The translations under genes were made by a program, and so were the position numbers. Of a stretch of 64,000 nucleotides of DNA, positions 12,812 through 23,855 are shown one piece after another (the first letter of the stretch is position 1; each line of letters begins with the position of its first letter). The stretch is from Azolla pinnata (lineage: Eukaryota; Streptophyta; Polypodiopsida; Salviniales; Salviniaceae): assembly GCA_037176905.1 (NCBI GenBank), contig JBBBWG010010000.1:62001-126000 (forward strand), read 5' to 3'. Under the pieces are notes generated by a model that made no database searches, had not been told where the DNA came from, and saw only the letters and a list, made by a program, of their open reading frames with translations.

Positions 12812-15800
12812 ATGTATAGGAAATGTGGTATGTTTGCAAAAGGACAACAAATACTCGAGGGGCTTGCAACAGGTGATGTCATCGCTTGGAATGCTTTAAT
12901 TACAGGGTATGTCCAACAAGGGCAAGACCATGAAGCATTGAATTGTTTCAGAAATTTGAAAAATGAGGGCATCTCACCAGATGAAGTTACTTTCACGTGT
13001 ATCCTGAAGGCATGTGGCAAATTAGGAGCGCTAGACAAAGGCAAAGAACTTCATGTAGAAATCGTAACTAGAGGAATGCTAAAGAAGGATATTGTGCTAG
13101 GCACTGCCTTGGTAGATATGTATGTTAAATGTAACAAGCTTCTAAAAGCACATCATGTGCTCGAAGAACTTCATACGAGAAACATAGTTTCATGGTCAGC
13201 TTTAATGGCAGGGTATGCTCAATGGGGCCAAGGTCATGAAGCACTCAACTGTTTCGAACAGTTACAAAATGAGGGTCTCTCTCCTGATGTTATCACCTTC
13301 ACATGTGCCTTGAAGGCTTGTGGAAGCATAAGAGCCATAGATAAGGCCATGCCCATTCACCAAGAGATTGCCAAAAAGGGCTTGGAAGATTTTATGCTTA
13401 GCACTAGTTTGGTAGATATGTACACCAAATGTAGTTTGTTTGATGGAGCGGCACATGTGCTCAAGCAACTTCCTAACCGAGACGTGGTTTCTTGGAATGC
13501 ACTGATTGCAGGGTGTGCTGAACAAGGAAATGCATATACAGCATTAGACTGTTTCCAAAACTTGAAAAATGAAGGAATTTCACCAGATACTGTAACTTTC
13601 ATTTCCATATTGAAGGCTTGCTATAGCATAGGAGATATAGACAAGGGCATACAAATTCATGAAGAGATAATGTCCAGAGGGTTGTTGGAAAAGGATATCG
13701 TGCTTGGCACTGCCTTGGTGGATATGTATTCGAAATGTGGTCTTGTTGCGAAAGCCCGAGATGTTGTCAATACGTTTATTATACGTAATACAGTGATTTG
13801 GTCTGCACTAGTTTCAGGGTATATCCAAGAAGGGAAAGGGCACGAAGCATTGCAATGTTTAGAACAGATGCAAAGTGAGGGATTCTTTGCAGATGTGGTG
13901 GCCATTGTTTGTGGATTGAAGGCATGTGGTAGCCCAGGACTTATGCAAAAGGGTGTGCAAATTCATAGTGAAATTATAGGTAACAGCTTTCTAGAGAAAG
14001 ATATTGTTATTGGTAATGCCTTGGTTGATATGTATGCGAAATCTGGTGTGCTTCCAAAGGCACAACAAGTGCTGGATGAACTTCCTATTCGGGACCTAGT
14101 ATCGTGGAATGCACTCATTGCCGGATATGTGCAAAGCAGCCAATATCATGATGCATTGGGTTGTTTTGAGCGAATGCAAAATGAGGGCCTTCATCCGGAT
14201 GAGGCTACATTTACCAGCATGTTGAAAAGCTATGGTTGTATAGGAGCATTAGACAGGGGCACTAGAATGCATGACTCGATTTTGAGTAACGATTTTCTGA
14301 AGAAAGATATTGTTCTTGGAAATGTATTAGTAAGCATGTATGCCAAATGCCAAGACTTTGCAAAATCACAGGAAGTGTTTGCAGATCTTCATGTTCGTAG
14401 TACAATCTCATGGAATTCAATTATCGTAGGCTATGCACAACAAGGACAACTTCATAAAGCACTGGAATGTTTGAATCAAATGAAACGGGAAGGTCTCTCT
14501 CCTGACACCGTTACATTCATCTGCATATTGACAGCCTGTGGTGTTGAAGGAGCTATAGATAAGGGCAAGGAGATTCATCATCATATTAGAAATATGGGTT
14601 TGCTATTGAAGAGCGTTACACTTGGCAATGCACTGGTGGATATGTACATAAAATGTGGCGTTCTTTCAAAAGCACAAGAGGTACTTCAGGAGATTCCTGT
14701 TCGAGATGTGATCTCTTGGAATTCGCTCATTGCAGGCTATGCACATCAAGGCTATTATTATAATGCATTCCACTGTTTCGAACAGATGCGAGTTGAGGAC
14801 ATTGTTCCAGATGACATCACATATAAGTGCATCTTGAAAGTCTGTGGCAAGACAGGGGCAGCTGAAAAAGGAAAGTTGATTCAAATGGATATTGTTGGTA
14901 GGAGCTTAATAGACAAGGATATTACAATTTGCAATGCTTTGATAGCAATGTATGCTGATTGTGGCATGGTTGCGGAAGCACATAAAGTCCTTGAAGAGCT
15001 TCCCATTCGAGACACAGTCACTTGGAATGCTTTAATTACAGGACATATGAAAAACGAAGAATGTCAAGAAGCATTAAATTGCTTTGACCGAATGCAGAGT
15101 GAGGGTCTTTCTCCAGATGCATTCACAATTGTCAGTGTCTTAAAGGCATGTGCCAGATTGGGAGCTATACAGAAGGGAACAAATACTCATGAGGTCATAT
15201 TGACTAGAGGCTTTCTGGAAAAGGATAGTTTTCTTGGCACTGCTTTGGTAGATATGTATGCCAAATGTGGTAAGCTAGAAAAAGCAGAGCAGGTTCTTGA
15301 ACAGCTCCCTGTTCTAGAGGTTGTCTCTTTGAATGCTTTAATCTCAGGGTATGTCCAACGTATGAAATTCCATGAAGCATCAAAGACTTTCAAATTGATG
15401 CAGAACCATGGGTTTGATCCGGATACCATCACTTTCTTTTGCATTGTGAAGGGTTGTGCGAATGAAAGAGCTTTAGAGAAAGGTAAACAAATTCACGAGG
15501 AGATTGCAATTAGAGGCCTGATAGAGAAGAATCATAAGCTTGGACATGCTTTGGTAGATATGTATGCAAAATGTGGAGCACTTGTTAAAGCAAGGAAGGT
15601 GTTCGATGAACTTACTCTGCGAGATCTAGTTGATTGGAATGCATTAATTACTGGATATATTTTGCAGGGAGAAAGTAATGAAGCATTGGGTTGTTTTGAA
15701 CAGGTGAAAAGTGAAGGACTCCTGCCGAATGCAGTCACATTCATTTGCATCTTGAAGGCATGTGGAATTGCAAGAAACATTAAAAAGGGCAAACAAATTC

Positions 15801-16720
15801 ATGAAGGGATCGCCAGTACAGGATTGCTGGAGCAAGATATTGTGCTTGGTAATGCTTTGGTGGATATGTACTGCAAGTGTCATGAGATTGGTAAAGCAGA
15901 AAGAGTACTTTTAGAACTTCCAGTGAGAAACCTAGTTTCTTGGAATGAACTAATTGCGGGATATTCTAACCTTGGGCAATGTCATGCAGCGTTGAACTGC
16001 TTTGAGCAGATGCTAAATGAAGGCCTGTCTCCAGATGGCATCACATTTCTTTTCTTATTGAAGGCGTGTGGTAATGTGGGAGCTATTAACAAGGGCAAAC
16101 AAATTCATGAGGAAATCAGAAGTAGAAACTTAGCAGAGAAAGATAATCTTCTTTGTAATGCTCTAGTAAGCATGTATGTCAAATGCGATGCGCTTGAAAC
16201 AGCGCAAGAAGTGCTTGAAGATGTTCCGATCCGGGACGTGGTATCTTGGAATACCATGATTTCAGGATACGCAGAACAAGGGCAAGGCCATGAAGCATTG
16301 AAGTGCTTTGAAAGACTGCAAAGTGAGGGCATTTCTCCTGATGAGGTCACATTCCTTTGTGTTTTGAGCGCATGCGGATTCTCAGGTCTATTCAGCGATG
16401 CCCAAATCATTTTTGAAAGCATGGCAAAAGGGTATGGAATTTGCCCGAATGTAAAACACCACACCTACCTAGTGGGGGCTTATGCTTGCGCAGGTCATTT
16501 TGACAAGGCTATGTCTGTGATGAAAGCGATGCCACGCATCGAACATCCGTTGGTTTGGCTTGCTCTCTTGAATACTTGTGTACAGTGGGGGAATGTGAAG
16601 CTTGGCAGGTTGGCTTTTGATAATGCGGTAAGATTAGATCATCGTCGTGCTGTGCCATATATTCTTATGGCTCATATTCTCCAGCCACTGGCATGCGAGG
16701 GAGCACAGCTGAAAGGTTGA
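12812..16720 (+). CDS. Long PLS-class pentatricopeptide repeat protein, eroded at both ends
   Basis: 1,302 codons, no intron. PLS PPR proteins bind organellar RNA, usually as C-to-U editing or processing factors. The protein is almost wholly repeat: 12 P motifs of the WNALIAGY type, each followed by an L motif (VTFTCILKACG) and an S motif (ALVDMYAKCG), with a regular P35-L36-S31 triplet of 102 residues. It ends in an E1-like region (WLALLNTCVQWGNVKLGRLA). No DYW deaminase signature is present. No targeting peptide: the frame begins inside an S motif. Near codon 16676 the reading slips relative to its paralog at 17764-21384: the frame beginning at 16678 continues the homology as SPATGMRGSTAER, matching ASTGMRDDAE of the paralog, whereas the open frame ends QPLACEGAQLKG. 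It is either a young pseudogene with a long intact core or a truncated protein. Confidence 0.85.
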   Translation: MYRKCGMFAKGQQILEGLATGDVIAWNALITGYVQQGQDHEALNCFRNLKNEGISPDEVTFTCILKACGKLGALDKGKELHVEIVTRGMLKKDIVLGTALVDMYVKCNKLLKAHHVLEELHTRNIVSWSALMAGYAQWGQGHEALNCFEQLQNEGLSPDVITFTCALKACGSIRAIDKAMPIHQEIAKKGLEDFMLSTSLVDMYTKCSLFDGAAHVLKQLPNRDVVSWNALIAGCAEQGNAYTALDCFQNLKNEGISPDTVTFISILKACYSIGDIDKGIQIHEEIMSRGLLEKDIVLGTALVDMYSKCGLVAKARDVVNTFIIRNTVIWSALVSGYIQEGKGHEALQCLEQMQSEGFFADVVAIVCGLKACGSPGLMQKGVQIHSEIIGNSFLEKDIVIGNALVDMYAKSGVLPKAQQVLDELPIRDLVSWNALIAGYVQSSQYHDALGCFERMQNEGLHPDEATFTSMLKSYGCIGALDRGTRMHDSILSNDFLKKDIVLGNVLVSMYAKCQDFAKSQEVFADLHVRSTISWNSIIVGYAQQGQLHKALECLNQMKREGLSPDTVTFICILTACGVEGAIDKGKEIHHHIRNMGLLLKSVTLGNALVDMYIKCGVLSKAQEVLQEIPVRDVISWNSLIAGYAHQGYYYNAFHCFEQMRVEDIVPDDITYKCILKVCGKTGAAEKGKLIQMDIVGRSLIDKDITICNALIAMYADCGMVAEAHKVLEELPIRDTVTWNALITGHMKNEECQEALNCFDRMQSEGLSPDAFTIVSVLKACARLGAIQKGTNTHEVILTRGFLEKDSFLGTALVDMYAKCGKLEKAEQVLEQLPVLEVVSLNALISGYVQRMKFHEASKTFKLMQNHGFDPDTITFFCIVKGCANERALEKGKQIHEEIAIRGLIEKNHKLGHALVDMYAKCGALVKARKVFDELTLRDLVDWNALITGYILQGESNEALGCFEQVKSEGLLPNAVTFICILKACGIARNIKKGKQIHEGIASTGLLEQDIVLGNALVDMYCKCHEIGKAERVLLELPVRNLVSWNELIAGYSNLGQCHAALNCFEQMLNEGLSPDGITFLFLLKACGNVGAINKGKQIHEEIRSRNLAEKDNLLCNALVSMYVKCDALETAQEVLEDVPIRDVVSWNTMISGYAEQGQGHEALKCFERLQSEGISPDEVTFLCVLSACGFSGLFSDAQIIFESMAKGYGICPNVKHHTYLVGAYACAGHFDKAMSVMKAMPRIEHPLVWLALLNTCVQWGNVKLGRLAFDNAVRLDHRRAVPYILMAHILQPLACEGAQLKG

Positions 16721-17763
16721 GCTTTTCATGCAATGGAAGGGAATCTGGGTCGATTTCGATTAGCGAGCGTAACAACAAATCCCAGGGGTGAGATGTGAGT
16801 TCAGAAACATGCAAGGCTATGATCATTCAAAAACCACAGTCAAAGCCAAAGTGGAATGGAGAATATCTTCCCCCAAACATGTGGGATTGATCAATGAAAC
16901 GGCTCTTGGTGAGATCTGCAGCTGGATCGATGGCTTGCTTTTTACCGAGAAAAGGTAATGAAAAACCTAATTCATGTCTGTGAAGACAATGTAACCTATG
17001 AGGGCAAATTCCACATGATTTCTCTACAACTGTGGAGATGAGCACTTCATTCACAATGTCCATCAAAGCATCAATTATAAACCTTACAAGAGCTGGAAAA
17101 TTACCTTCAAATTGGTTTGGAGTACAGTGTGAAAATCTCTTACGTCTTTCAAGACTTGAAGAGCAATTCAGTATTTTACATTTCTTAAAGCTTCAATGAG
17201 ATGAATGTTTGTGTGATGCCGACCACATTGAACAGCTATTACTGGTATTCTTTCCATCATTTCCTGCACTCCTAACTTTGCAAAACCGAGTCATTCTTTT
17301 GATAGCTGGGCATTCTGAGGCCACTGTAGGGTAGGATGTACATTGACAATCTCATGTAGATCCTTGTATTGCCCTGCGGCGATCGAAAAATTATTTCCCC
17401 GTACACTCCTGAGGTTCCGAAAACCAGTGATTAGTTAGTTACATTTCTCAGTAATCCAAGGCAACTGAAATGCATGGATTGGCAATCTGTACATTTCGAG
17501 CCATTGCCTCAAAGCCACTTGTGTTTCCTCCCAGATATCAACTATTGCACTCTTTGAGTTCAATGTTCATGCCCATTACAAGGCCCAAGCTTTGACTGGT
17601 TAGTTCTGAACTGTGAGTTGGGGGCATGGTTGAGTTCCTTGTGCTTCATCCAGCAAGTTTTCTCACACCCATGGATTGTATATTTTAGCTTTGCTATACA
17701 CCTACCTCTTGACAAAATGTATCGCATTTCCAAGACATCTCCACATCATTTCCCTGCTTGATT
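16721..17763. other. Spacer between convergent PPR genes
   Basis: About 1 kb. The first ~75 bp still carry out-of-frame PPR E-domain homology from the plus-strand gene. The remainder shows no gene and should contain the 3' UTRs of both genes. Confidence 0.6.
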
Positions 17764-20700
17764 TTACTCAAAAGAGCATATTTTTTTCGATCTCATATGA
17801 GCTTCGATGCACTCGGCATCATCACGCATCCCGGTGGATGCCAAAATATCGGCCATAAGCATATAAGCTGCACCACAGCCATCATCCAGCTTCAAAGCCT
17901 GATCGAAAGCTATCCTCCCGAGCTTCAGATTCCCCCACTTCCTACAAGCGCCCAACAACGTGAGCCAAATCGCGAGGTGATCGGCAGATGGCATCATTCC
18001 GATCGCCGAAATCGCTTCGTCGAAGCAGCCCGCACCTCCAAGCACCATCACCATACAAGTGTGGTGCTCCAGTTTTGGAAGGATGCCATATTCTTGTTTC
18101 ATGTTTTCGAAAAGAGTTAGGGCCTCGGTGAGCAAGCCGGAATGACAGCATGCTGATAGAATGCATAGGTAAGTCACCTCATCTGGATGTATGCCCTCGG
18201 TTTGCATCCTTTTGAAACTGTTTAGTGCTTCACAGCCTTGCCCTTGTTGGGCATACCCCATGATAACTGCTGACCAGGAAACAGCATTCCGGGTTGGAAG
18301 CTCATCTAGTGTTTGCTCGGCTCTTGCAAGCATACCGCATTTGGCATACATGTCCACCAAAGCATTTCCAAGCATTATATCCCTCTTCAGTAACCCCCGA
18401 CTCTCGATTTCCTCATGGATTGCTTTACTCTTCTCAATTGCCCCAGCACTGCCACATACCTTCAAGATGCAAATGAAGGTGACAACATCTGGGGGGATGC
18501 CTTCATCTTGCATTTTCTGGAAACAATCTAGAGCTTCATGGCCCTCGTCCAGTTGGGCGTAGCCAGTAATGAGCGTGTTCCACGAGATTACGTCTCGAAA
18601 TGGAAGCTCCTCAAGAACCTCTCTTGCCTTCAAAATCACACCACATTTGGAATACATATCCATTAGAGCATTGCCAAGTATGATATCTTTGCCTAACAAG
18701 CCTTGCAAGACAATCTTTTCGTGGAGTTTCTCGCCCATGTCTACGGAGCCAATGTTTGCACATGCCTTCAAAGTGCAAATGAAGGTAACTGTATCTGGAA
18801 CATGGCCCTCATTTTGCATGCGCTCAAAACAAGTCAACGCTTCACGATCTTCACCATGCTGTTGATACCCTGCAATTATTTCATTCCAAGCAATAACATC
18901 CCGAACTGGAAGCTCTTCCAGAACATGCCGTGCTTTTGCAAGTGCACCACATTTAATATACATATCAATCAAAGCATTGCCGATCGCCGCATCCTTCTTA
19001 AGCAACCGCTGGCTCACAACTTTTCCGTAGATGTTTTCACCCTCATCTAGAGCTTTGATTTGGCCACACGCTTTCAAAATGCATGTGAAGGTGATCGCAT
19101 CAGGAATGAAGCCCTCGTTTTGCATATGTCGATAGCAATGAAGCGCATCGTGCGCCTGACCATGCTGAGAATACCCTGAAATCAGTGCATTCCAAGTTGA
19201 TGTGTTTCGAACAGGGAGCTCATCAAGCACTTCCTGGGCTTTTCCGAAAACACCACATTTGATGTACATGTCGAGCAAAGCATTACCAAGGGGAACACTG
19301 TTCTTCAAGAAGTTGGTATCCATGAGCTCGTGATGAATTGCTTCACCCCTTTCTATAGCTCCCATGGTGCCACATGCTTTCAAGGCACAAATGTAGGTGA
19401 CAGAATCGGGAGAGAAGCCCTCGCTTTGCATCTGTTCAAAACAATTCAATGCCTCCACACATTGTCCACATTGGGCATATCCTACAATCATTTCATTCCA
19501 GGAGATTACATCGCGCATATGCAGCTTGTCTAGTACATTTTGGGCTTTTGCAATCATACCGCATTTGATGTACATATCTATTAAAGCATTACCGAGCACA
19601 ATGTCTGTCTCCAGGAGGCCCTTTTGAATAACCTCACTGTGAACTTGCTCTCCCTTTTCTATGTTTTTCGTGTTGCCGCATGCCTTTAAGATGTAGATAT
19701 ATGTGACAAAATCTGGAGACAGACCCTCGCTTTGCATCCGTTCCAACAAACATAGAGCATCATGACTTTGCCCATGTTCAACATACCCTGCCATCAGTGC
19801 AGACCAAGTGACTACATTTCGAGCGGGAAGCTCTCGGAGTACTTTCTCAGCTTTTGTGAGAAATCCAAGTTTTGCATACATGTCCACCAAACCATTGCCG
19901 AGAACAATATTCTTCTCCAGAAGGCCTCTATTCACAATCTCATTATGAATTTTCTTGGCCTTATCAAAAGCTCCCGTGTTACTACCACATGCATGCAAGA
20001 TGCAAGTAAAGGTTATTGAGTCTGGGACAAGCCCTTCATTTTGCATTCGCTCGTAACAATCGACAGCATTTTGGAATTCATCCTGCTGGACATACCCTGA
20101 AACTAATATATTCCATGATATCATATCTTTCACTGGTTGGCATTCAAAAACTTGTAGCGCTTTAGAAAGCTCCCCACATTTGGCATACATATCGATCAAA
20201 GCATTGCCGAGCACAATATCATCCCTCAAAAGGTTTCCTGTTGCAATCTTCTCATGAATCTTTTTTCCTTTGTCTATGGCTCCGGTATTGCCACAAACCT
20301 TCAAGATGTAGGTGTATGTTATTGCATTGGGAGAGAGACCCTCGTCTTGCATGCATACAAGACAGTTCAGAGCTTCATAACATTGCCCTTGTTGAGCATA
20401 CCCTGCAATTAACGAGTTCCAAGAGAGTACATTTCGAGAAGGAAGCTCTTTTAGCACAAGTTGTGCCTTATCAAGCATTCCACATTTTACATACATGTCC
20501 ACTACGGCATTTCCGAATGCAATATCCTTCTTCAGCAAGCCCCTTGTGAAGATCTCATCATGAATCACTTCACCCTTTTTGGCATCCTGCACGCTGCCGC
20601 AAGCCTTTAACATGCAAATGAATGTGACCTCATCTGGAAAAAGGCCCTCACATTGCATGCCTTCATAACACTTCAATGCTTCATGACCCTGTCCGTTTTG

Positions 20701-21384
20701 GGAATAACCTGAAATCAGCGTGTTCCAAGATACAACATTACGAACAGGGAGCTCTTCAAAGGCTACTTGAGCTTTTCCAAGCTGTCCAAATTTAACATAC
20801 ATATCCACCAAAGTGTTGCCAAGCATCACATCCCCCCCTCCTAGAAGACCCTTACTAACAACCTCGTCATGAATTTTTTCTCCCATGTCTACACAGCCTG
20901 TTTTGCCGCATGCCTTCAAAATACAAGTGTAGGTGACTACATTCGGAGACCCTCCATCTCTTTGCATTTTCTCAAAACAATTTAATGCCAACAGACTTTG
21001 GCCTTGCTGAATATAACCTGAAATTAGTGCATTCCAAGATTGTATATTCTGAACTGAGCGTTCCTCTATAACTTTCCTTGCATCCTCAAACATCCCACAT
21101 TTGGCATACATATTGATCAAACTACTAGCAAGACATGGGCTTGTTTCTAGCAAACCATTTCTTATAATAGAATCATGCAACAGTATGCCCTTACAAAGAT
21201 CCTTTTTCTTTGCACAAGCTTTAAGGGAGGCCACAAGATCTGAAGAGTCCCCAACATGGTTGCAACTTCTAATCTGATTAACATAACTTTTCTTTGGCTC
21301 CTCATCCGTTGATTGCGTGATGGTTCTTATTCTTAGTGCTGTGACATGATTGTTGTGGTTGGTTTCCTTTGCTAATCTTATCAT
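17764..21384 (-). CDS. Long PLS-class pentatricopeptide repeat protein (E-type)
   Basis: 1,206 codons, no intron, complete from ATG 21384 to a stop after KKICSFE. The N-terminus (MIRLAKETNHNNHVTALRIR) is basic and Ser/Thr-rich, compatible with organelle targeting. Ten P-L-S triplets of about 102 residues follow a partial leading set. The tail is E1/E2-like (WLTLLGACRKWGNLKLGRIA, then AYMLMADILASTGMRDDAE) with no DYW domain, so any editing role would need a DYW partner. It is the convergent paralog of the gene at 12812-16720, with the same repeat wording and the same E1 region, but with both ends intact. Using the published P/S code (residues 5 and last), nearly every motif is N-D or N-N, predicting a pyrimidine-rich RNA target. 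Confidence 0.93.
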   Translation of the reverse strand: MIRLAKETNHNNHVTALRIRTITQSTDEEPKKSYVNQIRSCNHVGDSSDLVASLKACAKKKDLCKGILLHDSIIRNGLLETSPCLASSLINMYAKCGMFEDARKVIEERSVQNIQSWNALISGYIQQGQSLLALNCFEKMQRDGGSPNVVTYTCILKACGKTGCVDMGEKIHDEVVSKGLLGGGDVMLGNTLVDMYVKFGQLGKAQVAFEELPVRNVVSWNTLISGYSQNGQGHEALKCYEGMQCEGLFPDEVTFICMLKACGSVQDAKKGEVIHDEIFTRGLLKKDIAFGNAVVDMYVKCGMLDKAQLVLKELPSRNVLSWNSLIAGYAQQGQCYEALNCLVCMQDEGLSPNAITYTYILKVCGNTGAIDKGKKIHEKIATGNLLRDDIVLGNALIDMYAKCGELSKALQVFECQPVKDMISWNILVSGYVQQDEFQNAVDCYERMQNEGLVPDSITFTCILHACGSNTGAFDKAKKIHNEIVNRGLLEKNIVLGNGLVDMYAKLGFLTKAEKVLRELPARNVVTWSALMAGYVEHGQSHDALCLLERMQSEGLSPDFVTYIYILKACGNTKNIEKGEQVHSEVIQKGLLETDIVLGNALIDMYIKCGMIAKAQNVLDKLHMRDVISWNEMIVGYAQCGQCVEALNCFEQMQSEGFSPDSVTYICALKACGTMGAIERGEAIHHELMDTNFLKNSVPLGNALLDMYIKCGVFGKAQEVLDELPVRNTSTWNALISGYSQHGQAHDALHCYRHMQNEGFIPDAITFTCILKACGQIKALDEGENIYGKVVSQRLLKKDAAIGNALIDMYIKCGALAKARHVLEELPVRDVIAWNEIIAGYQQHGEDREALTCFERMQNEGHVPDTVTFICTLKACANIGSVDMGEKLHEKIVLQGLLGKDIILGNALMDMYSKCGVILKAREVLEELPFRDVISWNTLITGYAQLDEGHEALDCFQKMQDEGIPPDVVTFICILKVCGSAGAIEKSKAIHEEIESRGLLKRDIMLGNALVDMYAKCGMLARAEQTLDELPTRNAVSWSAVIMGYAQQGQGCEALNSFKRMQTEGIHPDEVTYLCILSACCHSGLLTEALTLFENMKQEYGILPKLEHHTCMVMVLGGAGCFDEAISAIGMMPSADHLAIWLTLLGACRKWGNLKLGRIAFDQALKLDDGCGAAYMLMADILASTGMRDDAECIEAHMRSKKICSFE

Positions 21385-23855
21385 TACAGTTTTCTCCTAC
21401 TGCTAGAATCTAGACATGTCAACAGTAAAATGGATCATGAAGCGGCTTCTTCCATGAGTGGTTCAACATTCCGTTTTATTCCACCAAGCATCTTCTATAA
21501 CGGGTCCATCATAAAACACAACGTTTTCATGTATACCCTTCAAGCAAAAGACTGGAGTAGTTTGCACTAAGTAGTTTATTGTAACATTCATCGCAGGAAG
21601 AGTTCTATACTGAAGCTTGAATCGGAAATAATGGATCATTACAAAGCTTGCCTGAGAAATCCTTCCGAAATGAATGATCAAACATCTTCTTCTATAAGAG
21701 GTGCGACTGAATCCAATCCAAAATATAATACTCTTCATGATGAACACAGCATTGAATGTACTTACTGCTGCCTGAGATTTTTTCATCGTATGTAATGATA
21801 AAACTCTATTTATATGCTTTACAGTGGCTAATCCATTAATGATTACACCTTTTATCTTTAACCAAATGTAGAGTTCTTATAACGAATACAACATCAAGCA
21901 AACCCATAATTATGTTGCGTCTATGATCAATAGCTTCGATGTGTGACAGCCTTTTAACATATGAACCGTTATCTCCTTCACATACTGTCCTTATAAGGTA
22001 ATGGCAAGCCGTATCTATGATCATTTTGCAGACTTCTTATTACGAGCATAACATCAATCTCATGGGTATGTTGCCACTGGCATCTTTTGTCATGCATCTT
22101 TCACCACAAAAACCATTAAGTCTCTCCTTGAAGAATATGACATGATATATCACATCATGTGAGGAGCTTTGATAATGAATACAGCATCAAACCACCTGAT
22201 CTGTGGCTGTTCACATGAAGGGCGTCCTTTACACCAAACCATACGATATGACTTCTTTTAAATGCATCATGATTTGTACAACGTCAACATCAAACACATT
22301 CCTCTCAAGCTTCAAGCCAGTCTGAATGCTTCAAAACTTGAGTTTTTACAGCAACATCGTCATTATCATCTGCACAATTGACCAAAACAACATTTCAAAT
22401 GCATTTCATCTGACCGTGATGACTTTTAGCAACATTTGATCCTTACGATTTTCATCTCTCACAGTAGTGTTGAAAGAACCATTCCATAAGCACCCACTAG
22501 ATCGATCACGATAACGTCAACTCGAGTTAGAGCACTTCAGAAAAACAAAAGGCCAAGAAAAATGCTGTCACGGCTATACGCATAAATATGGAAGAAAGAA
22601 TATGACAGATTATGTAGGCATAAGCAAATTTTCTTTATTTTATACGACCATTTGATGAAGTTTTTGTATACTCTGTTTTTCTATAAGGTAAACCGGCTTC
22701 TCATTAAATTAAGGAACCTTTACCACGTATATGTATTCATAATTTCTGTATATGTATTCATAATTTATGAAGACCACAAATGATTACGTACCATGTTTGG
22801 CCAAATGATAAAGTTTACTCAAACAATTGTAATGCTAACGATTAAGCTACATTCATATACTCAGTTTTCTATAGCCTGAACGTCTTGTGGTTAAAATATG
22901 GAAGCTTTATTGTGTGCATGTATTTGTAATTTGCAAAGAACACGACATGATTAAGTACCCATGTTTGACCAAATGATAGAATTAACTCTTTTTGTTGGCT
23001 ATTGTAGCAGATTATACAAATTAACATCTACATTGTTCTCTCAAACCGCTGTGATTTTGGTGATAAAGAATTCCAGTCCACTTTTGCAGGTTTCGCATAC
23101 TTGCAATGAAAATGCTGAGATTATGAAGCACATAATCTTCGAGCATGTGTAGTTCCTAAAACCTCAATCTACTACCACTCTCAAAACATTATGCATATAT
23201 AGTGGATACATATGCCTACATAAACATAGGTAGTCTATGATTTTTGGCACATGGCTAGATTTTGCTTTCACAACCCTTTAAACTAAATTAAGTTTGCTTT
23301 TGGATTTGAAGGAATGAACAAAAAAAATTGGCCAACTTGATCAAAATTTGCTCCTAACAATTCCTGAGAGAGAGTTCCACAGTTGTTAATGCTTAGCTTT
23401 TGAGAACTCTGATTGAGATTTTCTCCAAAACCAATCTCCCAAATTTTATGTGATGAAAGAATTCGCCTAATATCGAGTACATTCGTCTGACCAGTTTCCC
23501 ACAATTTTATAAATGCCACAATATTTTTGGCTCCCAAATGCAGCCCAACATCTAGTCAAAGAGACATACATAAACTGATCCTGAAACTCATGCAAAACTA
23601 TCAAGACTGCTGAATAGAGCACATCACTTTGTGTGAAGCCCAAAAATTTTTCGGATGGAAGGAAACGCTAAAACAAAAGAAGAGGACAAATACCAAAATT
23701 TATCTTTCCCCTTGCTTTTCCTCCAGAAAATGGAGATTTTTAGGGCCCTCAAAAACCTGACCTATTATTGCATTTCCTCCTGATCGGTGAATGGTAAAAC
23801 CTATTTCTCAATTTGGAATGGAAACATAGAACATACAAGGAGTTTCAACGACATA
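21385..23855. other. Intergenic DNA with degenerate tandem repeats
   Basis: No gene seen. Two repeat zones are visible. At about 21860-22320 a motif like TAACGAATACAACATCAA recurs near 21886, 22042, 22176 and 22276. At about 22640-22990 a roughly 188-bp unit is repeated, with the landmark ACCATGTTTGGCCAAATGAT near 22791 and its near copy CCCATGTTTGACCAAATGAT near 22958, plus a weaker copy near 22648. The rest is AT-rich and unremarkable. Confidence 0.55.

Noticed and set aside
21385-23855. A mobile element in the repeat-rich intergenic region
   Set aside because: No terminal repeats, target-site duplication or transposase/reverse transcriptase coding was seen; only degenerate tandem repeats.
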